Assembly (NCBI RefSeq): GCF_022179305.1
Contig: NZ_BPQP01000075.1
Coordinates: 1-45,385 of the forward strand
DNA: 45,385 bases
DNA from: Methylobacterium iners
Lineage (GTDB): Bacteria; Pseudomonadota; Alphaproteobacteria; Rhizobiales; Beijerinckiaceae
Reading direction: 5' to 3'
The notes beneath the pieces are model-generated. The model saw only the letters and a program-made list of their open reading frames with translations, did not search any database and was not told the origin of the DNA. A program made the position numbers and the translations under genes. How positions within the stretch are numbered: the first letter of the stretch is position 1; every line of letters begins with the position of its first letter. Positions 36,894 through 45,186 of this stretch are shown here, in pieces.

Positions 36894-37613
36894 CTACCGC
36901 GTGACGCGGCGCGCCTCCTGCTGAAGGAAGCCCAGCAGCACCGCGTCGTCGGCCGGGTCGAGGAAGCGCAGGCCGACGGTGGGAGAGCGTGTCGCGAGGC
37001 GGACACAGCGCAGGTCGGCCCTGGAGGAGCCGAGATCGTCCAGGACCGGCTCGGCCGCGCCGGCCTCGATCCGGAAGACCGTTAAATGGTTCCCCTCACC
37101 ATGCTGCGCCAAAGCGACGCAGATGTCGCTGAAGGTCGCCTCGGGCGTGTCGACGGCATCGAGGAGGTAGAAGCGATTCTGCGTCGTCCGGTCCCGAAGC
37201 GCGGCGCGCAGGCGGCGCACGCCCTCGGCCAGGAACTGGTAATCCTCGGGGCTCGAGGCGGGGTCGTGGTGGTTGAACACGAACGGCACGCCGTGATGCG
37301 CGGCGTAGTGCTTGTGCCGGCCGCGGCCTTCCTCGGGGTTCCTGCGCTCGGCGAGCGGCGTGGTTTCGAGCTGGGCCGGATCGAGCAGCGTCGCGAAATC
37401 GTCGGCGAGGCAGTGCCGGACCATGCTCGGCGAGGAGAAGATCCAGTCGAAGGGGCCGGACCAGGTCCGCAGGCCCGCCCGCTTGAGCGCCTGGGCCATG
37501 TGGCAGTGGCTGCCGAGCGAGATGTGGTTGACCCGCCCCGGCTCGCGGGTGTCGCCGCCCCCGAGGGAGCGTCGCAGGCGATGGAGCAGCCGGGCGCCCG
37601 CGTGATGGGCCAT
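36894..37613 (-). CDS. DUF1796 putative papain-like cysteine peptidase
   Basis: 239 aa. The DUF1796 signature is clear: ISLGSHCHMAQALKRAGLR (31-49, with the proposed nucleophile C37), then GPFDWIFSSPSMVRHCLADDF and a FVFNHHDP segment. Family members are predicted papain-like enzymes often encoded near glycosyltransferases, but no activity has been shown that I know of. The gene starts 5 bases after the accA stop in the same direction, so it is probably on the accA transcript; linkage to fatty-acid synthesis may be incidental. N-terminal 27 residues are basic and not conserved; a later start is possible. Confidence 0.75.
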   Translation of the reverse strand: MAHHAGARLLHRLRRSLGGGDTREPGRVNHISLGSHCHMAQALKRAGLRTWSGPFDWIFSSPSMVRHCLADDFATLLDPAQLETTPLAERRNPEEGRGRHKHYAAHHGVPFVFNHHDPASSPEDYQFLAEGVRRLRAALRDRTTQNRFYLLDAVDTPEATFSDICVALAQHGEGNHLTVFRIEAGAAEPVLDDLGSSRADLRCVRLATRSPTVGLRFLDPADDAVLLGFLQQEARRVTR

Positions 37614-37618
37614 GCGCT

Positions 37619-38572
37619 CTACAGCTTGCGCCCGATCTCGAGGAACTTCGCGGCACGCCGGTCCCGAATCTCGTCGGGGCTCAGGCCTTCGAACTCGGCA
37701 AGCGCCGCCGCGATGGCCTCGCCCGCCGCCGCGATCGCCTCAGCCCGCCCGCGATGGGCGCCGCCGGGGGCCTCGGGAACGATGCGGTCGATGATGCCCA
37801 GCCGCAGGAGATCCTGGGCGGTGATCTTCATGGCGGTGGCCGCGTCGTGCGCCCGGCCCTGGTCGCGCCACAGGATCGAGGCCGCGCCCTCGGGCGAGAT
37901 CACCCCGTAGATCGCGTGTTCCAGCATGAGGACCCGGTTGGCCGTGGCGATGGCGATGGCGCCGCCAGAGCCGCCCTCGCCGATGACGATCGCCACGTTG
38001 GGCACGCCGAGGGCGAGGCAGGCCTCCGTCGAGCGCGCGATCGCTTCCGCCTGGCCGCGCTCCTCCGCCTCGATGCCCGGATAGGCGCCGGCGGTGTCGA
38101 CGAAGGCGAGGACGGGCAGGCCGAAGCGGTCGGCGAGCTCCATCAGGCGCACCGCCTTGCGGTAGCCCTCCGGCCGGGCCATCCCGAAATTGTGGCGCAG
38201 ACGCGCCTCGGTCGTCGCGCCCTTCTCCTGTCCGAGCACGCAGACCGGGCGGCCCCCGAACCGCCCGAAACCGGCGACGATGGCCGCGTCCTCGCCGAAG
38301 CTGCGGTCGCCGGCCAGCGGCGTGAACTCGGCGATGAGGTCGGCGCAGTAATCGACGAAGTGCGGCCGCTGCGGGTGACGCGCGACCTGGGTCTTCTGCC
38401 AGGGCGTCAGGTTGGCGTAGATCTCCGTGAGGGCGGCGGCGGCCTTGGCCTCCAGCCGTCCGACCTCCTCGCTGATCGAGACCGCGCCGTCCCGCGCCGC
38501 CACCGCCCGGAGTTCCTCGACCTTCGCCTCCAGTTCGGCGACCGGCTTCTCGAAATCCAGGTAGCTGCGCAT
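37619..38572 (-). CDS. accA: Acetyl-CoA carboxylase carboxyltransferase subunit alpha
   Basis: 317 aa. Start MRSYLDFEKPVAELEAKVEE is the normal alphaproteobacterial AccA N-terminus; an in-frame ATG eight codons upstream (38596) also exists. The crotonase-fold core includes YADLIAEFTPLAGDRSFGED-type sequence, GQEKGATTEARLRHNFGMARPEGYRKA, FVDTAGAYPGIEAEERGQAEAIA and VIGEGGSGGAIAIATANRVLMLEHAIYGVISPEGAASILW. With AccD it transfers the carboxyl group from biotin to acetyl-CoA, forming malonyl-CoA. Divergent from bdhA across about 245 bases. Confidence 0.95.
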   Translation of the reverse strand: MRSYLDFEKPVAELEAKVEELRAVAARDGAVSISEEVGRLEAKAAAALTEIYANLTPWQKTQVARHPQRPHFVDYCADLIAEFTPLAGDRSFGEDAAIVAGFGRFGGRPVCVLGQEKGATTEARLRHNFGMARPEGYRKAVRLMELADRFGLPVLAFVDTAGAYPGIEAEERGQAEAIARSTEACLALGVPNVAIVIGEGGSGGAIAIATANRVLMLEHAIYGVISPEGAASILWRDQGRAHDAATAMKITAQDLLRLGIIDRIVPEAPGGAHRGRAEAIAAAGEAIAAALAEFEGLSPDEIRDRRAAKFLEIGRKL

Positions 38573-38818
38573 CACCGTCATCGATCGTCGGTCCATCCTG
38601 TCGTCGCGGGGCGGGGAAGGGCGCGGTGATCGCAGCCGGCCGGCGGAGGGTTCGCCCGGGCGGGAGGTGTTGGCGAAGGACCGACGGGTGTCAACACGTG
38701 AGCGGCCGGGCCGCGCCGAGCGTGGGCAGGGGCCTCAGATCGCCGTCGACTTCGCCGCCCGGTTCGGGCAGGTCCTTCCCCAGCAACCCGCCTGAGCACC
38801 CCGAGCCGGAGGCTTCCC

Positions 38819-39604
38819 ATGACGCTCACATCCAAGACCGCCATCGTCACGGGCTCGACGAGCGGCATCGGCCTTGCCGTCGCCCGCAGCCTCGCGCGGG
38901 AGGGCGCGAACGTCGTGCTGAACGGCTTCGGCAAGCCGGAGGAGATCGAGCGGGAGCGGGCCGGCATCGAGGCCGAGTTCGGCGTGGGAGCGGCCTACTC
39001 GCCGGCCGACCTGACCAGGCCTGACGAGATCGCCGGCCTGATCGCGATGGGGCAGGAGCGCTTCGGCTCCGTCGACGTGCTCGTGAACAATGCCGGCGTG
39101 CAGTTCGTCTCGCCCATCGAGGAGTTCCCGCCCGAGAAGTGGGAGCAGATCATCGCGCTCAACCTGTCGGCGGCCTTCTACGCGATGCGCGCGGCGATTC
39201 CCGGGATGAAGGAGCGGGGCTGGGGCCGGATCATCAACACGGCCTCGGCGCATTCCCTCGTCGCCTCGCCGTTCAAGTCGGCCTACGTGGCGGCCAAGCA
39301 CGGCATCGCCGGCCTGACCAAGAGTGCGGCCCTCGAGCTCGCGCCCCACGGCATCACCGTGAACTGCATCTCGCCGGGCTACGTCTGGACGCCGCTCGTC
39401 GAGAGCCAGATCCCCGATACCATGAAGGCGCGGAGCATGACCAAGGAGCAGGTGATCGAGGAGGTTCTACTGAAGGCGCAGCCGACGAAGGAGTTCGTCA
39501 CCGTCGATCAGGTCGCCGCGCTCGCCGTGTTCCTGTGCTCGGACGCGGCGAGCCAGATGACGGGCGCCAACCTCTCCATGGACGGGGGCTGGACCGCGCA
39601 GTAA
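38819..39604 (+). CDS. bdhA: 3-hydroxybutyrate dehydrogenase (short-chain dehydrogenase)
   Basis: 261 aa classical SDR. The NAD site is TGSTSGIGLAVA (11-22), NNAG at about 90, catalytic Ser in NTASAHSLVA, and the YVAAK motif (Tyr/Lys). Subtype features NNAGVQFVSPIEEFPPEKW and the C-terminal KEFVTVDQVAALAVFLCSDA..DGGWTAQ point to D-3-hydroxybutyrate dehydrogenase. It interconverts 3-hydroxybutyrate and acetoacetate during polyhydroxybutyrate turnover, which fits a PHB-storing bacterium. GGAGGCTTCCC precedes the ATG. A bidirectional hairpin follows the stop. Confidence 0.9.
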   Translation: MTLTSKTAIVTGSTSGIGLAVARSLAREGANVVLNGFGKPEEIERERAGIEAEFGVGAAYSPADLTRPDEIAGLIAMGQERFGSVDVLVNNAGVQFVSPIEEFPPEKWEQIIALNLSAAFYAMRAAIPGMKERGWGRIINTASAHSLVASPFKSAYVAAKHGIAGLTKSAALELAPHGITVNCISPGYVWTPLVESQIPDTMKARSMTKEQVIEEVLLKAQPTKEFVTVDQVAALAVFLCSDAASQMTGANLSMDGGWTAQ

Positions 39605-39617
39605 GCGCTCCAGGGCA

Positions 39618-39648
39618 CCGCTCCGCCAGGGGAGACCCGGCGGAGCGG
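39618..39648. terminator. Bidirectional hairpin between bdhA and the CsbD-like gene
   Basis: Perfect 10-bp stem CCGCTCCGCC / GGCGGAGCGG with an 11-base loop in the 56-base convergent gap. No T-tract. Confidence 0.6.
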
Positions 39649-39660
39649 AGACGCGGGCGG

Positions 39661-40017
39661 TCAGCGGCGCGCGTGCAGCAGCAGCGCCAGGCCGTAGCCG
39701 ACGGCGCCGGCGATGAGGAGCGCGATCAGCGGGTTCTCCTCGACCCGTTCCCCGACGGCGCGGCTGCCGTCGCGCAGGTAGGTGCCACCGTCCCGGCGGG
39801 CGCGGTCATAGGCGTCGCCGGCGTAATCCGTGACGTTGTCGGCGACGTCCCGCAGCGTGTCCTTCGCCTGCCCGTAGACCTGCTGCGCCTTGCCCTGCGC
39901 CTCGCGCAGGCGGCCCTCGTTCGAGTCCTGGGACGAACCGACGAGGTCGCCGGCGGCGCCCTGCGCCTTGCCGCCGAACTCGCGGACGGTGCCCGCAACG
40001 CGATCTGAATCAACCAT
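39661..40017 (-). CDS. CsbD-like / DUF883-type stress-associated membrane protein
   Basis: 118 aa. The N-terminal CsbD-like domain (SDRVAGTVREFGGKAQGAAG to RLREAQGKAQQVYGQAKDTL) is a four-helix stress motif. A hydrophilic middle (DRARRDGGTYLRDGSRAVGERVEENP) and a C-terminal membrane segment (LIALLIAGAVGYGLALLLHA) recall DUF883/ElaB proteins. Function unknown; such genes are usually under general-stress control. A strong ribosome binding site, GAAGGAGATACGCC, fixes the start. A perfect 20-base palindrome containing GGGAAC lies 31 bases upstream. Confidence 0.85.
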   Translation of the reverse strand: MVDSDRVAGTVREFGGKAQGAAGDLVGSSQDSNEGRLREAQGKAQQVYGQAKDTLRDVADNVTDYAGDAYDRARRDGGTYLRDGSRAVGERVEENPLIALLIAGAVGYGLALLLHARR

Positions 40018-40047
40018 GGCGTATCTCCTTCTTCGATGCGCATCCGA

Positions 40048-40067
40048 TGCCGTTCCCGGGAACGGCA
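40048..40067. promoter_or_regulatory. Perfect 20-base palindrome upstream of the CsbD-like gene
   Basis: TGCCGTTCCCGGGAACGGCA with no spacer, 31 bases upstream of the start. It contains GGAAC on both strands. On the gene's strand a second TGAAC-N15-CGTT arrangement overlaps it further upstream, a poor match to EcfG spacing. It is flanked by a direct repeat, GCATCCGA(T/C)G. Operator or stress promoter, not decided. Confidence 0.45.
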
Positions 40068-40175
40068 CCCGCATCCGACGTTCACAGAACGCGTGAAGGT
40101 GCGATGCGCACCGCGCGCGACGCATTTTTCTGCGAAGCTTTTACTCCCGGCCGCCTCGATCGGTCGGCCCCGGCC

Positions 40176-41366
40176 TCAGCGCGGGCTCGTGGATCCCGTC
40201 GCCTCGGCGGCACCAAGCTTGATGCTCCAGAGCTCCGTCGGCAGTGCTGCCGGCGCGTCCGGCTTGTAGAAGGCCGAATCCTGAATGCGGGAGGTCGTCA
40301 CGTAGAGCGTGCCGTCCGGCCCCTCGGCGAAGCTGTCCGGCCAGCGCAGGCGCTTGTCCTGGATCAGGGTGGTCAGGGCCGAGCCCTTGGCGGAGAGGTC
40401 GCGGACCTTGATCGCGTCGTCCTGCGGCGAGGTCACGTACATCCGGCCATCGCGGCGCGCGATGATGAGCCCGTCGGCCGGCCCGTTCTCGCCGACGACC
40501 TCGACCTTGTTCGCGACGCCCTTGTCGGAGAGCGCGCTCGGCAGGAGCGCCGTGGTCACGCCGGCGGCGAGCGCCTCGGTCGGAAGCGCGTAGAGGGTCT
40601 TGCCCTTGATCGCCTGCCAGTAGAGCGTCCTGCCGTCCGGCGAGAGGGCGATGCCGTCCGCGGCGAACTCGACGCCGCGGCCGTCGGGACGGCGCAGCGG
40701 CTTGCCGTCATAGGCAACGGTCACGCCCTTGTCCGGCTGCGTGGAGGGATCGCCGTCGAGGACGCGCCGGGCCTTTCCGCTCTCGAGATCGACGACCACG
40801 AGCGCGCCCCTGGCGCCGGAATCCGTGAGGTAGGCGGTCTTGCCGTCGGGGGAGAAGCGCACGTCGTTGAGGTAGGAGCCCTGCGGCGCGACGGTCTCGT
40901 CGAAGGCGATGGTCCGGGCGGGCCGGTTGGCCGCGAGATCGATCTCGACGAGCTTCGGGCCGTCCTGGACGATCGCCGCCATCGCGGGCGCGGCCGGGTC
41001 GAGCACCCAGAGATTGCCCTTCGGATCGGCGACGACGCTCTGGACGCAGACCCAGTGGTCGCGGGCCGAGACCTCGTCCTTGCGCGCGTTGCGCCAGGCG
41101 TTCCATTCCTCGTTCGGGAAGGGGATCAGCTTGCCGTCCTTCACCTCAGCGACCGAGACGGGAGTATCCTCGGTCCAGCGCGGAAAATTCACGAAGATGC
41201 GGCCGTCCTTCGCGACGGTGACGCCGGTGACCTGGTGATCGAACGCGGCGACCTTGGTCAGCTCCGGACCTCCCGCGGCGGGCGCCTGCGCCATCGCCGG
41301 GGCGGCGAGCATCGTCCCCGCCGCGAGCAGGACGGCGATACGGAGGTTCGGGCGGGTGCGCGTCAT
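40176..41366 (-). CDS. Exported six-bladed propeller protein, major royal jelly protein / SMP-30-like family
   Basis: 396 aa. Sec signal peptide (RIAVLLAAGTMLAAPAMAQA) and then a beta-propeller with the MRJP-type signature: VTGVTVAKDGRIFVNFPRWT, HWVCVQSVVADPKGNLWVLDP, GSYLNDVRFSPDGKTAYLTD and RWPDSFAEGPDGTLYVTTSR. Family members include SMP-30/gluconolactonase-like proteins; the precise ligand or reaction is unknown. Start fixed by the signal peptide. Gene stands alone, 158 bases upstream of the CsbD-like gene in the same direction. Confidence 0.82.
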   Translation of the reverse strand: MTRTRPNLRIAVLLAAGTMLAAPAMAQAPAAGGPELTKVAAFDHQVTGVTVAKDGRIFVNFPRWTEDTPVSVAEVKDGKLIPFPNEEWNAWRNARKDEVSARDHWVCVQSVVADPKGNLWVLDPAAPAMAAIVQDGPKLVEIDLAANRPARTIAFDETVAPQGSYLNDVRFSPDGKTAYLTDSGARGALVVVDLESGKARRVLDGDPSTQPDKGVTVAYDGKPLRRPDGRGVEFAADGIALSPDGRTLYWQAIKGKTLYALPTEALAAGVTTALLPSALSDKGVANKVEVVGENGPADGLIIARRDGRMYVTSPQDDAIKVRDLSAKGSALTTLIQDKRLRWPDSFAEGPDGTLYVTTSRIQDSAFYKPDAPAALPTELWSIKLGAAEATGSTSPR

Positions 41367-41952
41367 GGACGCCTCGTTCGGATCGAGGAAGGGGATGCGG
41401 GACGCGACGCGCGGATCGATCCTCGACCGGGATCGAGGGCCGCTCACGTCGTCAACAGGCTTCGATGAGCGAAACCGCGGAGGTCTCGCGCTGTTCCGAG
41501 ACCGCGGGGCTCCATGGTTTCGAGCCCGCCGCAGGCTCGGTCCGAAGGAGGCTCCAGCGCATGGACCGCGGCCCGGAAGTCATGCGACCAAGAATTTTTC
41601 GCGGCCCGCGGCCGCGGCACGCATTCGCCCCCGCCGCCATCCTCGGCACAACGCGGAACATCCTGCCGAGAGCTTACCGCGGGATCAATCCGGCTTTGAA
41701 GGAAGCATCAGGAATCATGCATCCGTGATTCATGAGACGATTGCTCAGTTTGAAACGGCTCAGCTTCGCCTTCGAGGATACTAATTGCCACATCCTCCTG
41801 ACCGTCACTGGTCCGGATCTCGCCAGAAGCACTTGGGCGAAACCCACATCCTGGAAAACATTTTGCAACCAATGGCTGGCTTAGCTTAGGTTTAGGTAGA
41901 CATTCTGCCGGATGCAGGCGGGGCCATCCTCCGCCCAGGACGGATCTGCATC
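41367..41952 (+). other. Long intergenic region between the propeller gene and the HD-GYP gene
   Basis: 586 bases between divergent genes with no frame I can support. The right third (about 41690-41900) is markedly less GC-rich than the rest of the window. It contains a perfect 7-bp hairpin GGTCTCG / CGAGACC (41482-41503) flanked by CCGCGG and GCGGGG, and a CCTCGA / TCGAGG hairpin near 41432. The AT-richer part probably holds the promoter of the HD-GYP gene; an sRNA is possible but unsupported. Confidence 0.4.
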
Positions 41953-43038
41953 GTGACGCCAGAGCATTTCGTCCTGATCGTTTCCGATCGTCCGAAGGAG
42001 GCAGGCCTCCTCGTGCGCGGCATCAGGAAGATCATCGCGTGCCGCTCGGTCGGGCCGTCCTCGCCGATGCCCGCGGACCTTCCGGCGGTGGTCGTGATCG
42101 ACGTGGGGGACGACGCGGCGGCCGGGTCGTGGATGACGCAACTTCACGCGCTGCGGCTCCCCTGCCTCCACCTCGCCCGTGCGCCTGCCAACGAGAAGGA
42201 GGGGTCCCACCCGCTCGGGGCGACGCGCTCGCTGCCGGTGGGCTCCTCGCGGGCCGTCGTGCTAGCCGCTCTGTTCGACCTCATCGACGCGCTGCAGCAG
42301 GCCCGCATCCATCAGGCCCGGCGCTCGGTCCGTGCGTCCCTGGTGCAGGGCCTCGCCGGCCAGGCGAACGTCCTGATCGGCAGCGCCTTCACGGCGGCGC
42401 AATCGGGCCGCCCGATCGATGCCGCCGAGGTCGAGGCCGGGACGGAAGTCATCCTCGAGGCGATCTCGGATTGCGGCATCCGCGCCTGGCTTGAGATCAT
42501 CAACCGCCACGACGAGCAGCTCTACCAGCACTCGCTCAGCGTCGCCGGCTTCGCGGCGGCCTTCGCCCTGCAACTGCAGCTCGGGCGCGCCGACCAGATG
42601 CGGCTGGCGAAGGCCGCCCTCCTCCACGACATCGGCAAGGCGCAGATCCCCAAGGCCATCCTCAACAAGCCCGGCAAGCTGACGCCCGAGGAGATGGCGG
42701 TCATGCGCACCCATCCGGGCGCCGGCGCGGACATCCTCGCCCGCCAGGGCGATTTCGACGCGAAGATCCTCGCCGTCGTGCGCCACCACCACGAGATGCT
42801 CGACGGCAGCGGCTATCCCGACGGCCTCGCCGGCGAGGCGATCCCGGACCTCGTCCGCCTCGTCACCATCTGCGACATCCACTCCGCCCTGACCGAGCGC
42901 CGGGCCTATCGCGAGCCGCTGCCCCACGACGAGGCCCATGCCATCATGCGGCGGATGTCGACCAAGCTCGACGGGGCCCTGCTGCGCGCCTTCTCGCCCA
43001 TCGTGCTGCGCTCGGCCGGCTACGCGCTGGCGGATTGA
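41953..43038 (+). CDS. HD-GYP domain protein (putative c-di-GMP phosphodiesterase)
   Basis: 361 aa. The N-terminal ~115 residues resemble a receiver fold (FVLIVSDRPKEAGLLVRGIR, PAVVVIDVGDD with D50), but the other acidic and Lys positions of a working receiver are not clear, so it may be a pseudo-receiver. The HD-GYP domain covers about 185-345: HDEQLYQHSLSVAGFAAAFA, LLHDIGK with H225-D226, HPGAGADIL, HHHEMLDGSGYPDGL (HHE 279-281, GYP 287-289) and ICDIHSALTERRAYR. Metal ligands are intact; in the last motif Ser replaces the second Asp of the usual DVYDALT. GTG start. It should hydrolyse c-di-GMP to pGpG/GMP and affect polysaccharide and motility. Confidence 0.87.
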   Translation: MTPEHFVLIVSDRPKEAGLLVRGIRKIIACRSVGPSSPMPADLPAVVVIDVGDDAAAGSWMTQLHALRLPCLHLARAPANEKEGSHPLGATRSLPVGSSRAVVLAALFDLIDALQQARIHQARRSVRASLVQGLAGQANVLIGSAFTAAQSGRPIDAAEVEAGTEVILEAISDCGIRAWLEIINRHDEQLYQHSLSVAGFAAAFALQLQLGRADQMRLAKAALLHDIGKAQIPKAILNKPGKLTPEEMAVMRTHPGAGADILARQGDFDAKILAVVRHHHEMLDGSGYPDGLAGEAIPDLVRLVTICDIHSALTERRAYREPLPHDEAHAIMRRMSTKLDGALLRAFSPIVLRSAGYALAD

Positions 43039-43085
43039 GGCGACGGGGAATCCGGCGCGGCACCAAGGGTGACGCGCAGGGAGCG

Positions 43086-43490
43086 TCAGCGCACCGAGAT
43101 CGCGTAGCGGATACGCCCGACATTTCCGAGCGGACCTATGAACTCCATCGCGAAGCTGTCCTCGCCCGTGTAGCCGGCAGCGGGTCGATAGGTCACGACG
43201 GTCGCCGGCGCCTTCCGCGTGTTGCACCGCGAACGCGTGTTCCAGGTCGGGAAGCTCGGATAGTCTCGGCCCGAGCCCACCTCGACTTGGCCGTTATGCG
43301 GCTCTTCCAGCAGGCCGATCCGCATGGGACCGAGCGAGCGGCAGCCCTGATCGACGACGCTTGCCGAGAACACCTGGAGGGTCTGGCCCGGAGCCACGAC
43401 CTTTTCGACGGTCCTGATGCTCCCAGGCGCTGCCAAAGCCTGTCCCGTGAGCATGATCGCGAGGCTCACGCCGGATAGTACCTGCCGCAT
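43086..43490 (-). CDS. Small secreted protein with Ig/cadherin-like strand motif
   Basis: 134 aa. Sec signal peptide (MRQVLSGVSLAIMLTGQALA, cleavage near ALA-AP). The mature part is beta-rich, with two Cys (C50 in DQGCRSLG and one in RSRCNTRK) that could form a disulfide. The ending VVTYRPAAGYTGEDSFAMEF resembles the last strands of Ig-like or cadherin-like surface repeats. Function unknown. GGAGGGATCC fixes the start. Divergent from ahcY; convergent with the HD-GYP gene. Confidence 0.75.
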   Translation of the reverse strand: MRQVLSGVSLAIMLTGQALAAPGSIRTVEKVVAPGQTLQVFSASVVDQGCRSLGPMRIGLLEEPHNGQVEVGSGRDYPSFPTWNTRSRCNTRKAPATVVTYRPAAGYTGEDSFAMEFIGPLGNVGRIRYAISVR

Positions 43491-43581
43491 GGATCCCTCC
43501 TGTTCCTCTCCCGATCGCGGCGGTAGCATGACCCCGCTTCCTGCACGCACAAGTCACTTTTCGGAGACCGGCGACGGATCG

Positions 43582-43603
43582 CATAAAGACATCTTTATGT
43601 CTT
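43582..43603. promoter_or_regulatory. Candidate SahR-type (ArsR family) operator upstream of ahcY
   Basis: Two overlapping perfect inverted repeats: CATAAAG-ACAT-CTTTATG (43582-43599) and AAGACAT-CTTT-ATGTCTT (43586-43603). It is AT-rich in a GC-rich context and overlaps a possible -35 TTGATT (43602-43607) that pairs with TGCTAT (43626-43631) at 18 bases. The first repeat resembles the AAAGA-N-TCTTT core I recall for SahR, the S-adenosylhomocysteine-responsive regulator of methionine-cycle genes. It lies about 70 bases upstream of the ahcY start. Confidence 0.6.
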
Positions 43604-43673
43604 GATTGCCTCTTACCGCAGGCCCTGCTATAGGCCGCCGCAGCACGCGACGCGACACGGAGCAGGACGCCAC

Positions 43674-45089
43674 ATGGCCCAGAATTCCCCGGCCCAGGAT
43701 TACATCGTCAAGGACATCGGTCTGGCCGAGTACGGCCGCAAGGAGATCTCGATCGCCGAGACCGAGATGCCCGGCCTGATGGCCACGCGCGAGGAATATG
43801 GCCCGTCGCAGCCGCTCAAGGGCGCGAAGATCGCCGGCTCGCTGCACATGACGATCCAGACGGCGGTGCTGATCGAGACCCTGAAGGCGCTCGGCGCCGA
43901 CATCCGCTGGGTCTCCTGCAACATCTACTCGACCCAGGACCACGCCGCGGCCGCCATCGCCGCTGCCGGCATCCCCGTCTTCGCCATCAAGGGCGAGACG
44001 CTGGAGGAATACTGGGACTACACCTCGAAGCTGTTCGACTGGCATGACGGCGGCATGCCGAACATGATCCTCGACGACGGCGGCGATGCCACCATGTTCG
44101 TCCACCTGGGCCTTCGCGCCGAGAACGGCGACACCGCCTTCCTCGACAAGCCGGAATCCGAGGAGGAGGAGATCTTCTTCGCGCTCCTGAAGAAGAAGCT
44201 CGCCGAGAAGCCGAAGGGCTGGTTCGCGGGGCTTGCCGACTCGATCAAGGGCGTCTCGGAAGAGACCACCACGGGCGTCCACCGCCTCTACAACCTCGCC
44301 AAGGAGGGCAAGCTCCTCTTCCCGGCGATCAACGTGAACGACGCGGTGACCAAGTCGAAGTTCGACAACCTCTACGGCTGCCGCGAGTCGCTGGTCGACG
44401 GCATCCGCCGCGGCACCGACGTCATGATGGCCGGCAAGGTCGCCATGGTCGCGGGCTTCGGCGACGTCGGCAAGGGCTCGGCCTCCTCGCTGCGCCACGC
44501 CGGCTGCCGCGTGCTCGTGTCCGAGGTCGACCCGATCTGCGCCCTTCAGGCGGCGATGGAAGGCTACGAGGTCGTCACGATGGAGGACGCGGCGCCCCGC
44601 GCCGACATCTTCGTGACCGCCACCGGCAACAAGGACATCATCACGATCGAGCACATGCGGGCGATGAAGGACCGCGCGATCGTCTGCAACATCGGCCACT
44701 TCGACAACGAGATTCAGGTCGCGGGCCTGAAGAACATGAAGTGGTCGAACATCAAGCCGCAGGTCGACGAGATCACCTTCCCCGACGGCCACCGCATCAT
44801 CCTCCTGTCGGAGGGCCGCCTGGTGAACCTCGGCAACGCGACGGGCCACCCCTCCTTCGTAATGTCGGCCTCGTTCACGAACCAGACGCTGGCCCAGATC
44901 GAGCTCTGGACCAATCCGGGCAAGTACGACCGTCAGGTCTACACGCTGCCGAAGGCGTTGGACGAGAAGGTGGCGCTCCTGCACCTGGAGAAGATCGGCG
45001 TGAAGCTCTCCAAGCTCCGCCCCGACCAGGCCGCCTATATCGGCGTCTCCGAGAACGGCCCGTTCAAGCCGGACCACTACCGCTACTGA
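43674..45089 (+). CDS. ahcY: Adenosylhomocysteinase (S-adenosyl-L-homocysteine hydrolase)
   Basis: 471 aa, full length for the bacterial type with the ~40-residue insertion ([17 protein letters not shown] region). Conserved segments: [30 protein letters not shown], the NAD-binding [10 protein letters not shown] (from 261), [10 protein letters not shown], and the C-terminal FKPDHYRY with the Lys and Tyr that reach into the partner subunit. It splits S-adenosylhomocysteine into adenosine and homocysteine, keeping the methylation cycle running; demand is high in methylotrophs. Start at the ATG after GGAGCAGGACGCCAC; an upstream in-frame ATG exists (43602) but would overlap the operator. Confidence 0.96.
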   Translation: MAQNSPAQDYIVKDIGLAEYGRKEISIAETEMPGLMATREEYGPSQPLKGAKIAGSLHMTIQTAVLIETLKALGADIRWVSCNIYSTQDHAAAAIAAAGIPVFAIKGETLEEYWDYTSKLFDWHDGGMPNMILDDGGDATMFVHLGLRAENGDTAFLDKPESEEEEIFFALLKKKLAEKPKGWFAGLADSIKGVSEETTTGVHRLYNLAKEGKLLFPAINVNDAVTKSKFDNLYGCRESLVDGIRRGTDVMMAGKVAMVAGFGDVGKGSASSLRHAGCRVLVSEVDPICALQAAMEGYEVVTMEDAAPRADIFVTATGNKDIITIEHMRAMKDRAIVCNIGHFDNEIQVAGLKNMKWSNIKPQVDEITFPDGHRIILLSEGRLVNLGNATGHPSFVMSASFTNQTLAQIELWTNPGKYDRQVYTLPKALDEKVALLHLEKIGVKLSKLRPDQAAYIGVSENGPFKPDHYRY

Positions 45090-45118
45090 GACTTCCGGAG
45101 CCATCGTCTCCGACATGG

Positions 45119-45146
45119 AAAAGCCCGGCCTCGAGCCGGGCTTTTT
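45119..45146 (+). terminator. Intrinsic terminator of ahcY
   Basis: AAAAGCCCGGC, 5-base loop CTCGA, GCCGGGC followed by five T. GC stem plus T-tract, 30 bases after the ahcY stop. The only textbook Rho-independent terminator I see in the window. Confidence 0.93.
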
Positions 45147-45186
45147 CGCGTTCGCGCAGTGCTCGACGCCCATGGGAAGCTGAGGC

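Noticed and set aside
43604-43673. SAH or SAM riboswitch before ahcY
   Set aside because: The leader from the likely promoter to the ATG is only about 35-40 bases and no pseudoknot or conserved core is visible; an operator explains the region better.
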